From assembly GCF_002419965.1 (NCBI RefSeq), contig NZ_DIHC01000002.1, forward strand, positions 35,016 through 99,015: 64,000 bases of DNA. Reading direction: 5' to 3'. A program made the translations under genes and the position numbers. The notes under the pieces were generated by a model. It worked only from the letters and a program-made list of their open reading frames with translations. It was not told the DNA's origin and made no database searches. Within the stretch, counting starts at the first letter, position 1; each line of letters starts with the position of its first letter. Source of the stretch: Pseudomonas sp. UBA5706. Lineage in GTDB: Bacteria; Pseudomonadota; Gammaproteobacteria; Pseudomonadales; Pseudomonadaceae. This document shows positions 20,728 to 31,583 of this stretch, piece after piece.

Positions 20728-21855
20728 CTATAGGTCGCCGAAGAAGCGCTTCACGCCTTCGAACCAGCCGCTGGCTTTGGGCGAATGGGAGCTGTCACCT
20801 TCCAGAGAGGCACGGAACTCTTCAAGCAGCTCACGCTGACGACGACCCAGGTTGACCGGCGTCTCCACCGCAACACGGCACATCAGATCGCCCGCACCAC
20901 CACCACGCACCGGCGCGACACCCTTGCCGCGCAAACGGAACTGCTTGCCGGTTTGCGTGCCTTCCGGGATTTTCAGCTTGACGCGACCATCCAGCGTTGG
21001 CACTTCCAGCTCGCCACCCAACGCGGCATCGGTAAAGCTGATCGGCACTTCGCAGTAGAGGTGCTTCCCGTCACGCTGGAAGATCGCGTGCTCACGCACG
21101 TTGATTACCACGTACAGATCGCCCGTTGGACCACCCTGCACGCCTGCCTCGCCTTCGCCGGACAAACGAATGCGGTCGCCGGTATCGACACCCGCAGGCA
21201 CCTTGACCGACAAGGTTTTGTATTCTTCGACACGGCCTTCGCCATGACAGGAATCACATGGGTCGGAAATAATCTTGCCGTTGCCGTGGCAACGCGGACA
21301 CGTCTGCTGGACAGAGAAGAAACCCTGCTGCATGCGCACCTGGCCAATGCCACCACAGGTCGGACAAGTGACAGGAGAGGAGCCTTTCTTCGCACCGCTG
21401 CCATCACAAGGCTTGCAGTTGACCAGCGTCGGCACACGAATGCTGACTGTGGTGCCACGCACGGCCTCTTCAAGATTCAGTTCAAGCGTATACCGCAGAT
21501 CGCTGCCACGCTGAGCGCCGCCACGACCACCGCCGCCGGCACGCGCCCCTCCGAAGAAGTCACTGAAGACATCCCCAAAGATGTCGGAGAAATTAGCGCC
21601 GCCGCCGAAACCGCCGCCGCCCATGCCTTGATCGACACCGGCATGACCGTATTGGTCATAGGCCGCACGCTTGCTGGCATCAGACAGCACTTCGTAGGCC
21701 TCGTTGGCTTCCTTGAACGCATCCTCCGAGGCTTTGTCGCCCGGATTGCGGTCGGGGTGATACTTCATGGCGAGACGACGATACGCCTTTTTCAGGTCCG
21801 CCTCGCTGGAGCCACGCTCCACCCCTAATACTTCGTAATAATCACGCTTTGACAT
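20728..21855 (-). CDS. dnaJ: Chaperone DnaJ
   Basis: DnaJ is the Hsp40 co-chaperone that delivers substrates and stimulates DnaK ATPase. The 375-residue type I protein has the J domain with HPD (KYHPDRNPGDK), the Gly/Phe-rich region, four CxxCxGxG zinc motifs at about residues 148-200 (CKPCDGSG, CPTCGGIG, CPRCHGNG, CDSCHGEG) and two C-terminal substrate-binding domains. The start is ATG 21855 (MSKRDYYEVLGV); the frame is open upstream without homology. It is 337 bp downstream of dnaK and 9 bp upstream of dapB. Confidence 0.99.
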   Translation of the reverse strand: MSKRDYYEVLGVERGSSEADLKKAYRRLAMKYHPDRNPGDKASEDAFKEANEAYEVLSDASKRAAYDQYGHAGVDQGMGGGGFGGGANFSDIFGDVFSDFFGGARAGGGGRGGAQRGSDLRYTLELNLEEAVRGTTVSIRVPTLVNCKPCDGSGAKKGSSPVTCPTCGGIGQVRMQQGFFSVQQTCPRCHGNGKIISDPCDSCHGEGRVEEYKTLSVKVPAGVDTGDRIRLSGEGEAGVQGGPTGDLYVVINVREHAIFQRDGKHLYCEVPISFTDAALGGELEVPTLDGRVKLKIPEGTQTGKQFRLRGKGVAPVRGGGAGDLMCRVAVETPVNLGRRQRELLEEFRASLEGDSSHSPKASGWFEGVKRFFGDL

Positions 21856-22192
21856 AAGTTTTCTGCACTCTTGAGGATGTTCGGCATGACCCTCCTGAGT
21901 TTGCCGAACTCGTTGAGCCCCTTTCAGGCCCGGACCCAACTCACGTCAATTTAACGATCCTGGTCTTGGTTCAACGGCCTTCTATCGACCGATAAAAGCG
22001 GCACAACAAACCGGGCTGCAGGAGCATCCGGCTTTGCCACAAGGTTCGCGCCGTAACGCCGCAAGCCCTAAAAATTCCTGTGTTCCAGACACACCAACGC
22101 GGGAGCAAGCTCCCGCGCGGCGACATCCTACCAGTGACCACTCGACAGTGGTCAACTGGCGATCAAGTGAGCCTGCGCTTACTTTGGATGAA
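21856..22192. other. dnaK-dnaJ intergenic region with two inverted repeats
   Basis: This 337-bp gap contains no convincing gene. It holds a perfect hairpin GCGGGAGC-AA-GCTCCCGC at 22099-22116, similar to the core of Pseudomonas REP elements, and a strong inverted repeat at 22131-22159 (CCAGT-GACCACT, loop CGAC, AGTGGTC-A-ACTGG, one bulge) 33 bp after the dnaK stop. Neither is followed by a U-tract on the minus strand, so both are better seen as mRNA-stabilising or attenuating structures. I found no sigma-32 promoter here. Confidence 0.6.
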
Positions 22193-24112
<1,920 letters not shown>

Positions 24113-24216
24113 GTCTTGACTCTCCCGAAACTTGAATTAGGTTGCCGCAACTGCGTTTACAAATTGCGGTAATTTTTTAAACGCATGGCCTGTAAATGGG
24201 GGCCACTCAGCTGATT

Positions 24217-24783
24217 TCAAGCCTGCTCGTCAATTGACGGTGCAACAGGCGAAGGTGCCTTGCTGACCACGACCATGGCCGGGCGCAGCAGACGACCATT
24301 AAGCTGATACCCCTTCTGAAACACCTTGAGCACACTGTTAGGCTCGACGTCAGCGCTTTCCTGCATCGCCATTGCCTGGTGATGCTCGGCGTTGAACGGT
24401 TGGCCATGCGGGTCGATGGCTTCCAACTGATAGCGCTTAAGCGTATCGCCGAACATTTTCAGGGTAAGTTCGATGCCTTCGCGCATCGGCCGGATGCTTT
24501 CGTCATCCGGGCTGGACAGGTCCAGGCCGCGTTCCAGGCTGTCGACGATCGGCAGCAAGTCGCCAGCGAACTTCTCCAGTGCGAATTTGTGAGCCTTTTC
24601 CACATCCTGCTCCGCACGGCGGCGGATGTTCTGCAGATCCGCCGCCACACGAAGAGACTGATCCTGGGCGGCAGCCAGTTGCTCTTCGAGCACTTGCACA
24701 CGAGTTGCCAAATCTTCTCCGGAACTTGCCGCCTGAGCCGCTTGATCCTGAGCCTGCGTATCCGGATTCTGTTCGTCAGCCAT
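24217..24783 (-). CDS. grpE: Nucleotide exchange factor GrpE
   Basis: GrpE releases ADP from DnaK and acts as a dimeric thermosensor. The 188-residue protein has a disordered acidic start (MADEQNPDTQAQDQ), a long helical region (LEEQLAAAQDQSLRVAADLQNIRRRAEQDVEKA) and the C-terminal beta domain with FNAEHHQAMAMQES, NSVLKVFQKGYQLNGRLLRPAMVVVSK. It is first gene of the grpE-dnaK-dnaJ cluster and has a heat-shock promoter directly upstream. Confidence 0.98.
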   Translation of the reverse strand: MADEQNPDTQAQDQAAQAASSGEDLATRVQVLEEQLAAAQDQSLRVAADLQNIRRRAEQDVEKAHKFALEKFAGDLLPIVDSLERGLDLSSPDDESIRPMREGIELTLKMFGDTLKRYQLEAIDPHGQPFNAEHHQAMAMQESADVEPNSVLKVFQKGYQLNGRLLRPAMVVVSKAPSPVAPSIDEQA

Positions 24784-24835
24784 AGTTCTCTCCTCCCAAT
24801 TACGTCCGTGAGCTCAACTCACGCTTCTGCCCGGC

Positions 24836-24866
24836 TATATGGGGCCGTAATTTTCCGCTTCAAGGG
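24836..24866 (-). promoter_or_regulatory. Sigma-32 (RpoH) heat-shock promoter of grpE
   Basis: On the minus strand CCCTTGAA (24866-24859), a 14-base spacer and CCCCATATA (24844-24836) match the sigma-32 consensus CTTGAA/CCCCATNT closely. The 5' untranslated region would be about 45 bases before the grpE ATG. Confidence 0.9.
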
Positions 24867-25019
24867 CATTGGTTGCAGGACAACGCGAATAACCCTACAA
24901 ATTTTCCGACATGACGCCTTGCGCAACTGAACCTGTCAAAACAACGCATCGGTGATAAAAATTCCTTGCCGCCCGTCAAATCGACCTGGGTTAGGGCATT
25001 GTCAGCCGAAAGCCAAACA

Positions 25020-25035
25020 CTGTATAAATAACCAG
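25020..25035 (+). promoter_or_regulatory. LexA (SOS) box of recN
   Basis: CTGTATAAATAACCAG has the CTG-N10-CAG symmetry and AT-rich centre of the gammaproteobacterial LexA operator. It lies 25 bp before the recN ATG, overlapping the likely promoter. recN is a strongly SOS-induced gene in other species. Confidence 0.88.
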
Positions 25036-25059
25036 ACAAATCGCTTGGGAGCCGCCCTT

Positions 25060-26736
25060 ATGCTGGTGCACCTGTCCATACACAACTACGCCATCGTTGA
25101 ACACCTGGATCTGGAACTGGATCGAGGCATGAGCGTCATTACCGGGGAAACCGGTGCCGGCAAGTCGATCATGCTCGACGCTCTGGGCCTGACGCTCGGT
25201 GATCGCGCCGACAGCGGGGTTGTGAGGCCGGGCGCCGACAAGGCCGATATCCTGGCCACGTTTGACGTTGGCGATATTCCCGAAGCACGCGCATGGCTTG
25301 GCGAACGAGACATGGAAACCGACGGGCCGTGCATCCTGCGTCGGGTCATCACCCCCGAGGGTCGCTCTCGCTCCTATATAAATGGCACGCCCTGCCCTCA
25401 AGGTGATGTCAAAGCGCTGGGCGAGCTGTTGATCGATATTCACAGCCAGCACGAACACCAGTCCCTGCTCAAAACCGATACCCATCGCCGACTGCTGGAT
25501 GAATACGCCGGCGCTACCGATCTTGCGCGTCAAGTGCATCTGGCCGCGCAACGCTGGCGCCAGACTCGCCACGAACTGGAACGCCTTTCCAATTCTGGCG
25601 ATGAACAGCGTGCCAAACACCAGTTACTGAGTTATCAGCTCGAAGAACTCGAAGGCCTGAGCCTGGGCGAGAATGAACTCGAACAACTGGAGCAGGAACA
25701 CACGACCCTGACCAATGCCGAAAGCCTGTTGGGCATTTGCCGACAGGTGGTCGAACTGTGCAGTGAAAGCGATTCGGGCAACGCACTGAATGCGCTGACG
25801 GCTAGCCTCAATCGCCTGACCAGCGTGAACAACTCGCCAGATGCGCTCAATGAGGCGACCAATCTGCTGTCCAGCGCGCAGATTCAGGTTGAAGAAGCCG
25901 TCGGTGAAATCAACCGCTTTCTTGATCGCTTCGAGGCCGACCCTGCGCGCCTGCAGCAGATCGAGGAACGCCTGGACACCATTTACACACTGGCGCGCAA
26001 ACATCGGGTACAGCCCACCGAAGTTGCCGCGCTGCATCAGAAGCTGCTCGACGAAATCGAAACGCTCAACGCCAACGACGAAGCCATCGAACGCTTGGAG
26101 CATGAGTTGGGCGCGTTCGCTCGTCACTATCAGGAAAAGGCTCGCGAACTGAGCGACTTGCGCCATAGGGCGGCGCCGGAACTTGCGCATGCGGTAGAGC
26201 ACGAAATCCAGCGCCTGGGCATGCCCGGCGGCCGCTTTAACATCGAGCTGCGGGAAAACGTCGACAAAGAGCTTTCCCCCAACGGCCTGGAACAGGTTGA
26301 GCTATTGGTCAGTGCGAACCCGGGCCAACCGCTCAAGGCACTGGCGAAAGTCGCGTCAGGAGGTGAGCTTTCCCGCATCAGCCTGGCCATTCAGGTGATT
26401 ACCGCGCAGACATCTCGCATTCCAACGCTGGTGTTCGACGAAGTCGACGTCGGCATCGGCGGCCCGACCGCAGAAATCGTCGGGCAGTTGCTGCGTCGCC
26501 TGGGCGAGCGCGGCCAGGTCATGACCGTGACCCACTTGCCGCAGGTTGCAGCGCAGGGCCATCAACATCTGTTCGTGCACAAGGTTCGCGAACAAGATGC
26601 CACGCGCACTGCGGTTTCCAAACTCAGTAAAAGCGAGCGCGTGGAAGAGGTGGCGCGGATGCTCGGCGGCATCGACCTGACCAAGGAGTCGCTGGCTCAT
26701 GCGAGGAAGATGGTAGTGGCGGCGGCGAAGGCTTAG
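25060..26736 (+). CDS. recN: DNA repair protein RecN
   Basis: RecN is an SMC-like ATPase that tethers DNA ends in double-strand-break repair. The 558-residue protein begins MLVHLSIHNYAIVEHLDLEL and has Walker A GETGAGKS at about residues 29-36, two long coiled-coil arms, the signature LAKVASGGELSRISLA and Walker B TLVFDEVDVGIGG. I use the ATG at 25060, with GGGAGCCGCC before it; the frame opens further upstream through the LexA box, which excludes earlier starts. It is monocistronic and ends at a bidirectional terminator shared with fur. Confidence 0.98.
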   Translation: MLVHLSIHNYAIVEHLDLELDRGMSVITGETGAGKSIMLDALGLTLGDRADSGVVRPGADKADILATFDVGDIPEARAWLGERDMETDGPCILRRVITPEGRSRSYINGTPCPQGDVKALGELLIDIHSQHEHQSLLKTDTHRRLLDEYAGATDLARQVHLAAQRWRQTRHELERLSNSGDEQRAKHQLLSYQLEELEGLSLGENELEQLEQEHTTLTNAESLLGICRQVVELCSESDSGNALNALTASLNRLTSVNNSPDALNEATNLLSSAQIQVEEAVGEINRFLDRFEADPARLQQIEERLDTIYTLARKHRVQPTEVAALHQKLLDEIETLNANDEAIERLEHELGAFARHYQEKARELSDLRHRAAPELAHAVEHEIQRLGMPGGRFNIELRENVDKELSPNGLEQVELLVSANPGQPLKALAKVASGGELSRISLAIQVITAQTSRIPTLVFDEVDVGIGGPTAEIVGQLLRRLGERGQVMTVTHLPQVAAQGHQHLFVHKVREQDATRTAVSKLSKSERVEEVARMLGGIDLTKESLAHARKMVVAAAKA

Positions 26737-26776
26737 CGCCGCGCCTCACTTGGTCGTCCCTGAATCCTGAAAACAA

Positions 26777-26802
26777 TAAAGGCGGCCCATGGGCCGCCTT
26801 TA
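26777..26802. terminator. Bidirectional terminator between recN and fur
   Basis: A perfect 26-bp palindrome with half-site TAAAGGCGGCCCA lies between the convergent 3' ends of recN (+) and fur (-). Short T-runs follow on both strands. Confidence 0.85.
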
Positions 26803-26821
26803 CTTTGTGTCAGAAAAAAAC

Positions 26822-27229
26822 TTATGCTTTTTTCTTGCGTACGTAAAGCACCAGATTGTGGTCTACCAGCTCGAAGCCGTGTTTGATCACAATGGCTTTC
26901 TGCAGCTTCTCGATTTCTTCGTCGAAGAACTCGATCACTTCACCGGACTCCACGTTGACCATATGGTCGTGGTGGCCTCCGTCTGCCAGTTCGAATACGG
27001 CGTGACCGCCGTCGAAGTTGTGGCGCACCACCAACCCGGCTGCTTCGAACTGAGTCAAAACACGGTAAACCGTCGCCAGACCGACGTCTTCGTTGGCCTC
27101 CATAAGCGCCTTGTAGACGTCCTCCGCGCTCATGTGGCGCTGCTCTGCAGAATCGAGCATTTGAAGGATCTTGACCCGCGGCAGGGTCACTTTAAGTCCA
27201 GCTTTGCGTAGTTCGCTATTTTCAACCAT
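26822..27229 (-). CDS. fur: Ferric uptake regulator Fur
   Basis: Fur with Fe(II) represses iron-uptake and siderophore genes. The 135-residue protein has the winged helix (ELRKAGLKVTLPRVKILQML, DVGLATVYRVLTQFEAAGLV) and dimerisation domain with metal ligands in HHDHMVNVESGEVIEFFDEEIE. There is no cysteine at all, so the CxxC structural zinc site of E. coli Fur is absent, as is usual in Pseudomonas. The start is ATG 27229 (MVENSELRKAGLK). It is divergent from bamE (omlA), the conserved omlA-fur arrangement with overlapping promoters in a 98-bp gap. Confidence 0.98.
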   Translation of the reverse strand: MVENSELRKAGLKVTLPRVKILQMLDSAEQRHMSAEDVYKALMEANEDVGLATVYRVLTQFEAAGLVVRHNFDGGHAVFELADGGHHDHMVNVESGEVIEFFDEEIEKLQKAIVIKHGFELVDHNLVLYVRKKKA

Positions 27230-27327
27230 GGTCAGCTTTCTCGCAGACGCTGCTTCGCAGCTTCTCTTAATGCAGGTATGATCGGGGTTTACGTTGTCCC
27301 AGCCAAGATAGTGGAAGTCGCCCACCG

Positions 27328-27852
27328 ATGCAAAACACCAAGCTCTTGCTAACCAGTTTCACCTTCGTGGGACTGCTCGCACTCGCCGGTTGTTCATTCC
27401 CCGGGGTTTATAAAATCGACATCCAACAGGGCAATGTCGTCACGCAGGACATGATAGACCAGTTGCGCCCGGGAATGACCCGACGGCAAGTACGGTTTAT
27501 CATGGGCAACCCCTTGTTAGCCGATACTTTTCACCCAGATCGCTGGGACTACCTGTACAGCCTGCAGCCCGGTGGCGGGGAGCGGCAGCAGGAACGGGTC
27601 AGCCTGACCTTCAACGCTAACGATCAGCTGGCTAGCCTTTCCGGGGACTTCAAACCGGGCGTCAGCCGCGATGAGGCGATCCTCGGAAAGAGCAGCGACA
27701 CAACCGTCACCCCTGAAAACAAAGGCGATCAGCCTCAGAAAGAAGAGCCGCCAAAGCCGGGCTCCCTGCTTGAGCAAATCCAGAACGACGTCGACAAAGT
27801 CGAAACCGTTCCTGTACCGACGCAAGAACCATTGGATACCGATCCACGTTGA
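27328..27852 (+). CDS. bamE: Outer-membrane assembly lipoprotein BamE (OmlA/SmpA)
   Basis: BamE is a lipoprotein of the BAM complex that inserts outer-membrane barrels. The signal peptide MQNTKLLLTSFTFVGLLALAG ends in lipobox LAGC, and the SmpA/OmlA domain follows (GNVVTQDMIDQLRPGMTRRQVRFIMGNPL, DRWDYLYSLQPG). The last third is a charged, Pro/Glu-rich tail (174 residues in total, longer than E. coli BamE), usual in Pseudomonas OmlA. A TATGAT box at 27277-27282 could be its -10. Confidence 0.96.
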   Translation: MQNTKLLLTSFTFVGLLALAGCSFPGVYKIDIQQGNVVTQDMIDQLRPGMTRRQVRFIMGNPLLADTFHPDRWDYLYSLQPGGGERQQERVSLTFNANDQLASLSGDFKPGVSRDEAILGKSSDTTVTPENKGDQPQKEEPPKPGSLLEQIQNDVDKVETVPVPTQEPLDTDPR

Positions 27853-27883
27853 TTCAAGCCGCCGCACTCAAAACGGCAGCACG

Positions 27884-27911
27884 AAAAAGCCCGGCAAAGC
27901 CGGGCTTTTTT
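27884..27911. terminator. Bidirectional terminator between bamE and rnfH
   Basis: AAAAAGCCCGGC-AAA-GCCGGGCTTTTTT is a strong stem with A- and T-runs on both sides, shared by convergent bamE (+) and rnfH (-). Confidence 0.92.
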
Positions 27912-27940
27912 ACGCTCGCTCAATCGATCCGATGCAAAAC

Positions 27941-28261
27941 TTAAATCGACTTTACCTGCTTTTTGGCAAGCGCGGCCCTCTCCGCACGCATCCGGCGCAC
28001 CTCTTTCGGATCAACCAGCAGGGGTCGGTAGATTTCCACCCTGTCACCCTCCAGGAGCTGACGCGCTTCAGGCATCCCCACGGCCTTGCCAAATATACCC
28101 AAGGAACATCGAGCCAGATCCAGCCCTGTGACACGTTGCGCGATGCCCGAGGCCTCGACAGCCCCAAGCGCCGTCGTCCCGGCAGGGACCTGGAGTGAGA
28201 TCAACTCCTGACATTCGGCGGTGGCATACACCACTTCGACGTGGATTGTCGGCTCAGCCAT
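27941..28261 (-). CDS. rnfH: RnfH family protein (UPF0125, RatB)
   Basis: This is a 106-residue ubiquitin-like beta-grasp protein of the RnfH/RatB family, function not settled. Visible family features are HVEVVYATAECQELISLQVPAGTTA near the start and GDRVEIYRPLLVDPKEVRRMRAERA near the C-terminus. I start at ATG 28261 (MAEPTIHVEVVY); longer starts run into ratA. It overlaps the ratA 3' end by 8 bp, so the pair forms one operon, as in E. coli. Confidence 0.93.
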   Translation of the reverse strand: MAEPTIHVEVVYATAECQELISLQVPAGTTALGAVEASGIAQRVTGLDLARCSLGIFGKAVGMPEARQLLEGDRVEIYRPLLVDPKEVRRMRAERAALAKKQVKSI

Positions 28262-28688
28262 ACAACTCTTTGGCACGCTGACAGAAAGCATCGACCAACG
28301 TATTGGCCGCCTGATTGAACAACGGTCCAAGGGTGGCGCGCACGATAGAGCCGGAATAATCGAAAGACAGGTCAAGACTGATCTTGCACGCCTTTTCGTT
28401 CAGTACCTTGAAGGTCCACACGCCATGTAACTGGCTGAATGGCCCCTCTTCAAGGTTCATCTCAATGGTCTGTCCGGGCGTCAGCGTATTGCGGGTCACG
28501 AAATGCTGGCTTAAGCCGCCCTTGGCCACCTCCACCCGGGCCCGCATGGAGGTGTCGCTATGTTCGAGCACCGTAGCGCCGGAGCACCAGGGCAGGAACT
28601 CCGAATAGCGAGCCACATCGTTGACCAAGTCATACAGCGCCTTTGCGGGATAGGGCAAAAGAGCCGAACGTTGAATATGCGTAGTCAT
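28254..28688 (-). CDS. ratA: RatA family START-domain protein
   Basis: RatA is a START/polyketide-cyclase-like protein, reported in E. coli to block 70S formation as a toxin and related to the ubiquinone-binding Coq10. The 144-residue protein shows the family opening with SALLPYPAKALYDLVNDV and SEFLPWCSGATVLE, then FTRNTL-like FVTRNTLTPG and the C-terminal ANTLVDAFCQRAKELYG. The start is ATG 28688. Toxin versus Coq10-like role cannot be decided from sequence. Confidence 0.93.
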   Translation of the reverse strand: MTTHIQRSALLPYPAKALYDLVNDVARYSEFLPWCSGATVLEHSDTSMRARVEVAKGGLSQHFVTRNTLTPGQTIEMNLEEGPFSQLHGVWTFKVLNEKACKISLDLSFDYSGSIVRATLGPLFNQAANTLVDAFCQRAKELYG

Positions 28689-28695
28689 GTCAGCG

Positions 28696-30099
28696 TTATT
28701 TCCAAAGCTGAGCGGCAAAGACAATCAGAATGCCGATCGGCGCCACGTAGCGCATCAAAAAGAACGTCAAAGCGAACAGGACCGGGCTGCGTACCGACAA
28801 CTCGTCACGTACTGCCGCACGTCCCATCACCCAACCTGCGAAAATCACAAAGCACAATCCACCCAGTGGCAGCATGATCCTCGACGTGAAGAAGTCGATC
28901 ACACCGAAGAAGTCAAGGCCCGCCGTCGCACCCCACTGGTAGAGGTGAAACGCGCCGCCTTCGTTCACGAAAAATTTGGCCTGCTTCCAGATGTTGAACG
29001 AAAACACCGTGCCCAGACCGACAAACCAGCAGATGAACGACAGCCAGAATGTCACCCAGCCGCGACGCACCTTGGTGCGTTCAACCAGATACGCCACCAT
29101 GGGTTCGAGCAAAGAAATTGCCGAGCTCCATGCCGCCACCGCAACCAGAATGAAAAACACCACACCCATCACGGTGCCGAACGCTACGTTACCAAACGCG
29201 TAGGGCAAGGTGACAAACATCAGGCCAGGGCCTTCACTCGGGTTCAGGCCCGCCGCGAAAACGATGGGAAACAACGCAAGGCCAGCGAGCAGGGAAACGA
29301 AGGTATCCAGTAGCGCTACGCCGACCACGGTCGTACTGATCGACGCCTCTTTGGTCATGTAGGCGCCATAGATCATGATCGAACCCACGCCAACGCTCAG
29401 CGAAAAGAACGCGTGACCCATCGCCGGCAGCAAGCCTTCCATGATCTGCTCAGGCTTGAAGTCAAACATGAAATGCACGCCTTCCATGAAGTGTCCGGTG
29501 GTCAGGCTATAGCCCAGCAGGATCACCATCAGCACGAACAACAATGGCATCAAGATACGCAAACTGCGCTCAAGGCCAGCATTCACGCCTTTGGCGATGG
29601 TGATCGCCGACAACAGCATGAACAGCGTATGCCAGGCCACCAGTCGCCATGGGTCGGCAATCATTTCACTGAAAAACGCACCGACGCCATCAGGCGTCAC
29701 TGCCTGAAAGTCGCCCTTGCCGACATCGATGATGTATTCCAGGGACCAGCCGCCTACCACACTATAAAAAGAAAGAATCAACAGCGCCGTTATCATCCCG
29801 GCGAACGCACCCCAAGACCATTTGCCCGAATGACCGGCTTCGCGCGCAAGACTCTTCAACGCATTGGCCGGGCTCTGTCGGGCACGGCGGCCGATCAGGG
29901 TTTCGGCCATCATCACCGGGATGCCGATCAGCGCGATGCACGCCAGGAACACCAGCACGAACGCGCCGCCTCCGTACACGCCGACCATGTAGGGGAATTT
30001 CCATATACTGCCCAAGCCCACGGCCGAGCCGGTGGCCGCCAGAATGAACACCCAGCGACTCGCCCAGCTACCGTGGACTGAAACCTTGTCCGTCGACAT
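28696..30099 (-). CDS. Sodium-dependent transporter of the NSS (SNF) family
   Basis: This is an Na+-coupled symporter of the LeuT-like neurotransmitter:sodium symporter family; substrates in bacteria are usually amino acids. About 467 residues with 11-12 membrane segments. The first segment carries the family signature around AATGSAVGLGSIWKFPYMVG, which forms the sodium and substrate site. Others include SVGVGSIMIYGAYMTKEASI and FILVAVAAWSSAISLLEPMV. I choose ATG 30099 (MSTDKVSVHGSWASRW); GTG at 30117 is an alternative. It is 7 bp before ratA and could be cotranscribed with it. The substrate is unknown. Confidence 0.88.
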   Translation of the reverse strand: MSTDKVSVHGSWASRWVFILAATGSAVGLGSIWKFPYMVGVYGGGAFVLVFLACIALIGIPVMMAETLIGRRARQSPANALKSLAREAGHSGKWSWGAFAGMITALLILSFYSVVGGWSLEYIIDVGKGDFQAVTPDGVGAFFSEMIADPWRLVAWHTLFMLLSAITIAKGVNAGLERSLRILMPLLFVLMVILLGYSLTTGHFMEGVHFMFDFKPEQIMEGLLPAMGHAFFSLSVGVGSIMIYGAYMTKEASISTTVVGVALLDTFVSLLAGLALFPIVFAAGLNPSEGPGLMFVTLPYAFGNVAFGTVMGVVFFILVAVAAWSSAISLLEPMVAYLVERTKVRRGWVTFWLSFICWFVGLGTVFSFNIWKQAKFFVNEGGAFHLYQWGATAGLDFFGVIDFFTSRIMLPLGGLCFVIFAGWVMGRAAVRDELSVRSPVLFALTFFLMRYVAPIGILIVFAAQLWK

Positions 30100-30212
30100 C
30101 GTTGACACGTCCAACACTCAAAAAAGATCGCGCATTGTCCGGGATTCACTCAGCGTGCTCAAGCAAGAGCTTCAGACAAGCGCCGCCCATAGCCGAGAGT
30201 CGCGTTGATCCC

Positions 30213-30218
30213 TATAAT
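30213..30218 (+). promoter_or_regulatory. -10 box upstream of smpB
   Basis: A perfect TATAAT lies 10 bp before the smpB ATG, so the transcript leader would be very short. No good -35 hexamer lies at the expected distance. Confidence 0.5.
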
Positions 30219-30227
30219 GCGTCGCCT

Positions 30228-30710
30228 ATGGCCAAGCTAAAGAAACATCCCACAGGGACCATCGCGCAAAATAAAAAAGCGCGACACGATTACTTCATCG
30301 AACACAAGTTCGAGGCCGGTCTGGTCCTGGCCGGTTGGGAAGTAAAAAGCCTGCGTGCCAACAAGGTGCAGCTGGTGGACAGTTACGTGCTGCTTAAGGA
30401 CGGTGAGGCCTGGCTGATGGGTAGCCATATCTCGCCACTGACGACAGCCAGTACCCACGTCATCGCTGACCCGACACGCACCCGTAAACTGCTGCTCAAC
30501 AAGCGCGAGCTGGACAAGCTCATCACGTCTGTTTCGCAAAAAGGCTATGCCGCCGTCGCCCTGGCCCTTTACTGGAAGCAACACTTGATCAAGTGTGAAA
30601 TTGCTCTGGGCAAAGGCAAGAAGGAATACGACAAACGCCATACCGAGCGCGAGCGCGATTCCGATCGCGAGCTGCAACGTGCCGTGCGCACCAAGGGCAA
30701 GGAAGACTGA
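30228..30710 (+). CDS. smpB: SsrA-binding protein SmpB
   Basis: SmpB binds the tRNA-like domain of tmRNA and is required for trans-translation. The 160-residue protein has an OB-fold core (ARHDYFIEHKFEAGLVLAGWEVKSLRANKVQLVDSYV as one conserved stretch; key motifs are EAGL and GWEVKS) and a basic C-terminal tail (KGKKEYDKRHTERERD) that reads the empty A site. The start is ATG 30228. Its RNA partner ssrA is in this window 7.7 kb downstream, separated by the lactate locus. Confidence 0.98.
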   Translation: MAKLKKHPTGTIAQNKKARHDYFIEHKFEAGLVLAGWEVKSLRANKVQLVDSYVLLKDGEAWLMGSHISPLTTASTHVIADPTRTRKLLLNKRELDKLITSVSQKGYAAVALALYWKQHLIKCEIALGKGKKEYDKRHTERERDSDRELQRAVRTKGKED

Positions 30711-30815
30711 TGCCTTGTGATCGATCCCTGTAGCAGCAAGGCTTGCCAGCGGCAACGACCATAGGTTGTCGCCGCCCGCCGGCCACCCGCATCCCTGCAG
30801 CTGTCAGGCACGTCG

Positions 30816-31583
30816 TTAGATGCCATTACGCCGTTCAGCCCTGGCCGTGCGCTGGACCTGCTGACGGACTTCCTCCAGCACTTCCTGCACGTACAGCAAA
30901 TGACGGCTCGACACTTCGCGAGCATCGTCCGCGCGCCCTTCGATAATTGCCGTGTACAGCTCACGATGCTGATCGATCAGCATGTCGCGGGTCTCTGCGC
31001 GCTGCTTGTACATCCCGCCGATGTTGGTCACGACGTTGCGCGTGAGCAGGTCGAACAAACCACGAATGGTGTGCAGCAGCACGGCGTTGTGACTGGCCTC
31101 CGCAATAGCGAGGTGGAAGTTAGCATCAGCCGCGCCCTCTTCCGCGCGACTCACTTCATCCGCCCGGCTGTAGCAATCCTGCAACGCATCGAACGCCCCG
31201 CGCAGGCGGGTGCGATCCACATCCGTCGCGCGAATCGCGGCGTAATAGGCGCAGGACGCTTCCAGCGTATGCCGAAATTCCAACAGATCACGTTGCGCGT
31301 CGGCGTTGCTCTCCAACAGATGCAGCAACGGGTCGCTGAACGTCGAGCCAAGATTCTCGACCACGTAATTGCCCCCGCCCTGGCGACTGACCAGCAGGCC
31401 TTTGGCAGTGAGCTTTTGGATGGCTTCGCGCAAAGAGGGGCGTGACACACCGAACTGCTCGGCCAATGCACGCTCGGCAGGCAAACGCCCGCCCGCCCTG
31501 AGCGTACCCTCGAGAATCATGCCTTCGAGCTGTTCGACAATATCGTCAGACAAACGGCGCTGACGCACCTGACCAAAACCCAT
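30816..31583 (-). CDS. lldR: GntR/FadR-family lactate regulator LldR
   Basis: LldR represses the lactate operon until lactate binds. The 255-residue protein has an N-terminal winged helix (LSDDIVEQLEGMILEGTLRAGGRLPAERALAEQFGVSRPSLREAIQ; key motif VSRPSLREAIQ) and a C-terminal FCD ligand domain with conserved metal or ligand residues (E of EFRHTLE, H of NFHLAIA and H of QHRELYTAI). I choose ATG 31583 (MGFGQVRQRRLSDD) because GGAGGGGT lies just upstream. It is divergent from lldP across a 419-bp region holding a perfect palindromic operator. Confidence 0.94.
   Translation of the reverse strand: MGFGQVRQRRLSDDIVEQLEGMILEGTLRAGGRLPAERALAEQFGVSRPSLREAIQKLTAKGLLVSRQGGGNYVVENLGSTFSDPLLHLLESNADAQRDLLEFRHTLEASCAYYAAIRATDVDRTRLRGAFDALQDCYSRADEVSRAEEGAADANFHLAIAEASHNAVLLHTIRGLFDLLTRNVVTNIGGMYKQRAETRDMLIDQHRELYTAIIEGRADDAREVSSRHLLYVQEVLEEVRQQVQRTARAERRNGI

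Noticed and set aside
21856..22192. Separate sigma-32 promoter for dnaJ
   Set aside because: No CTTGAA/CCCAT pair with suitable spacing was seen on the minus strand.
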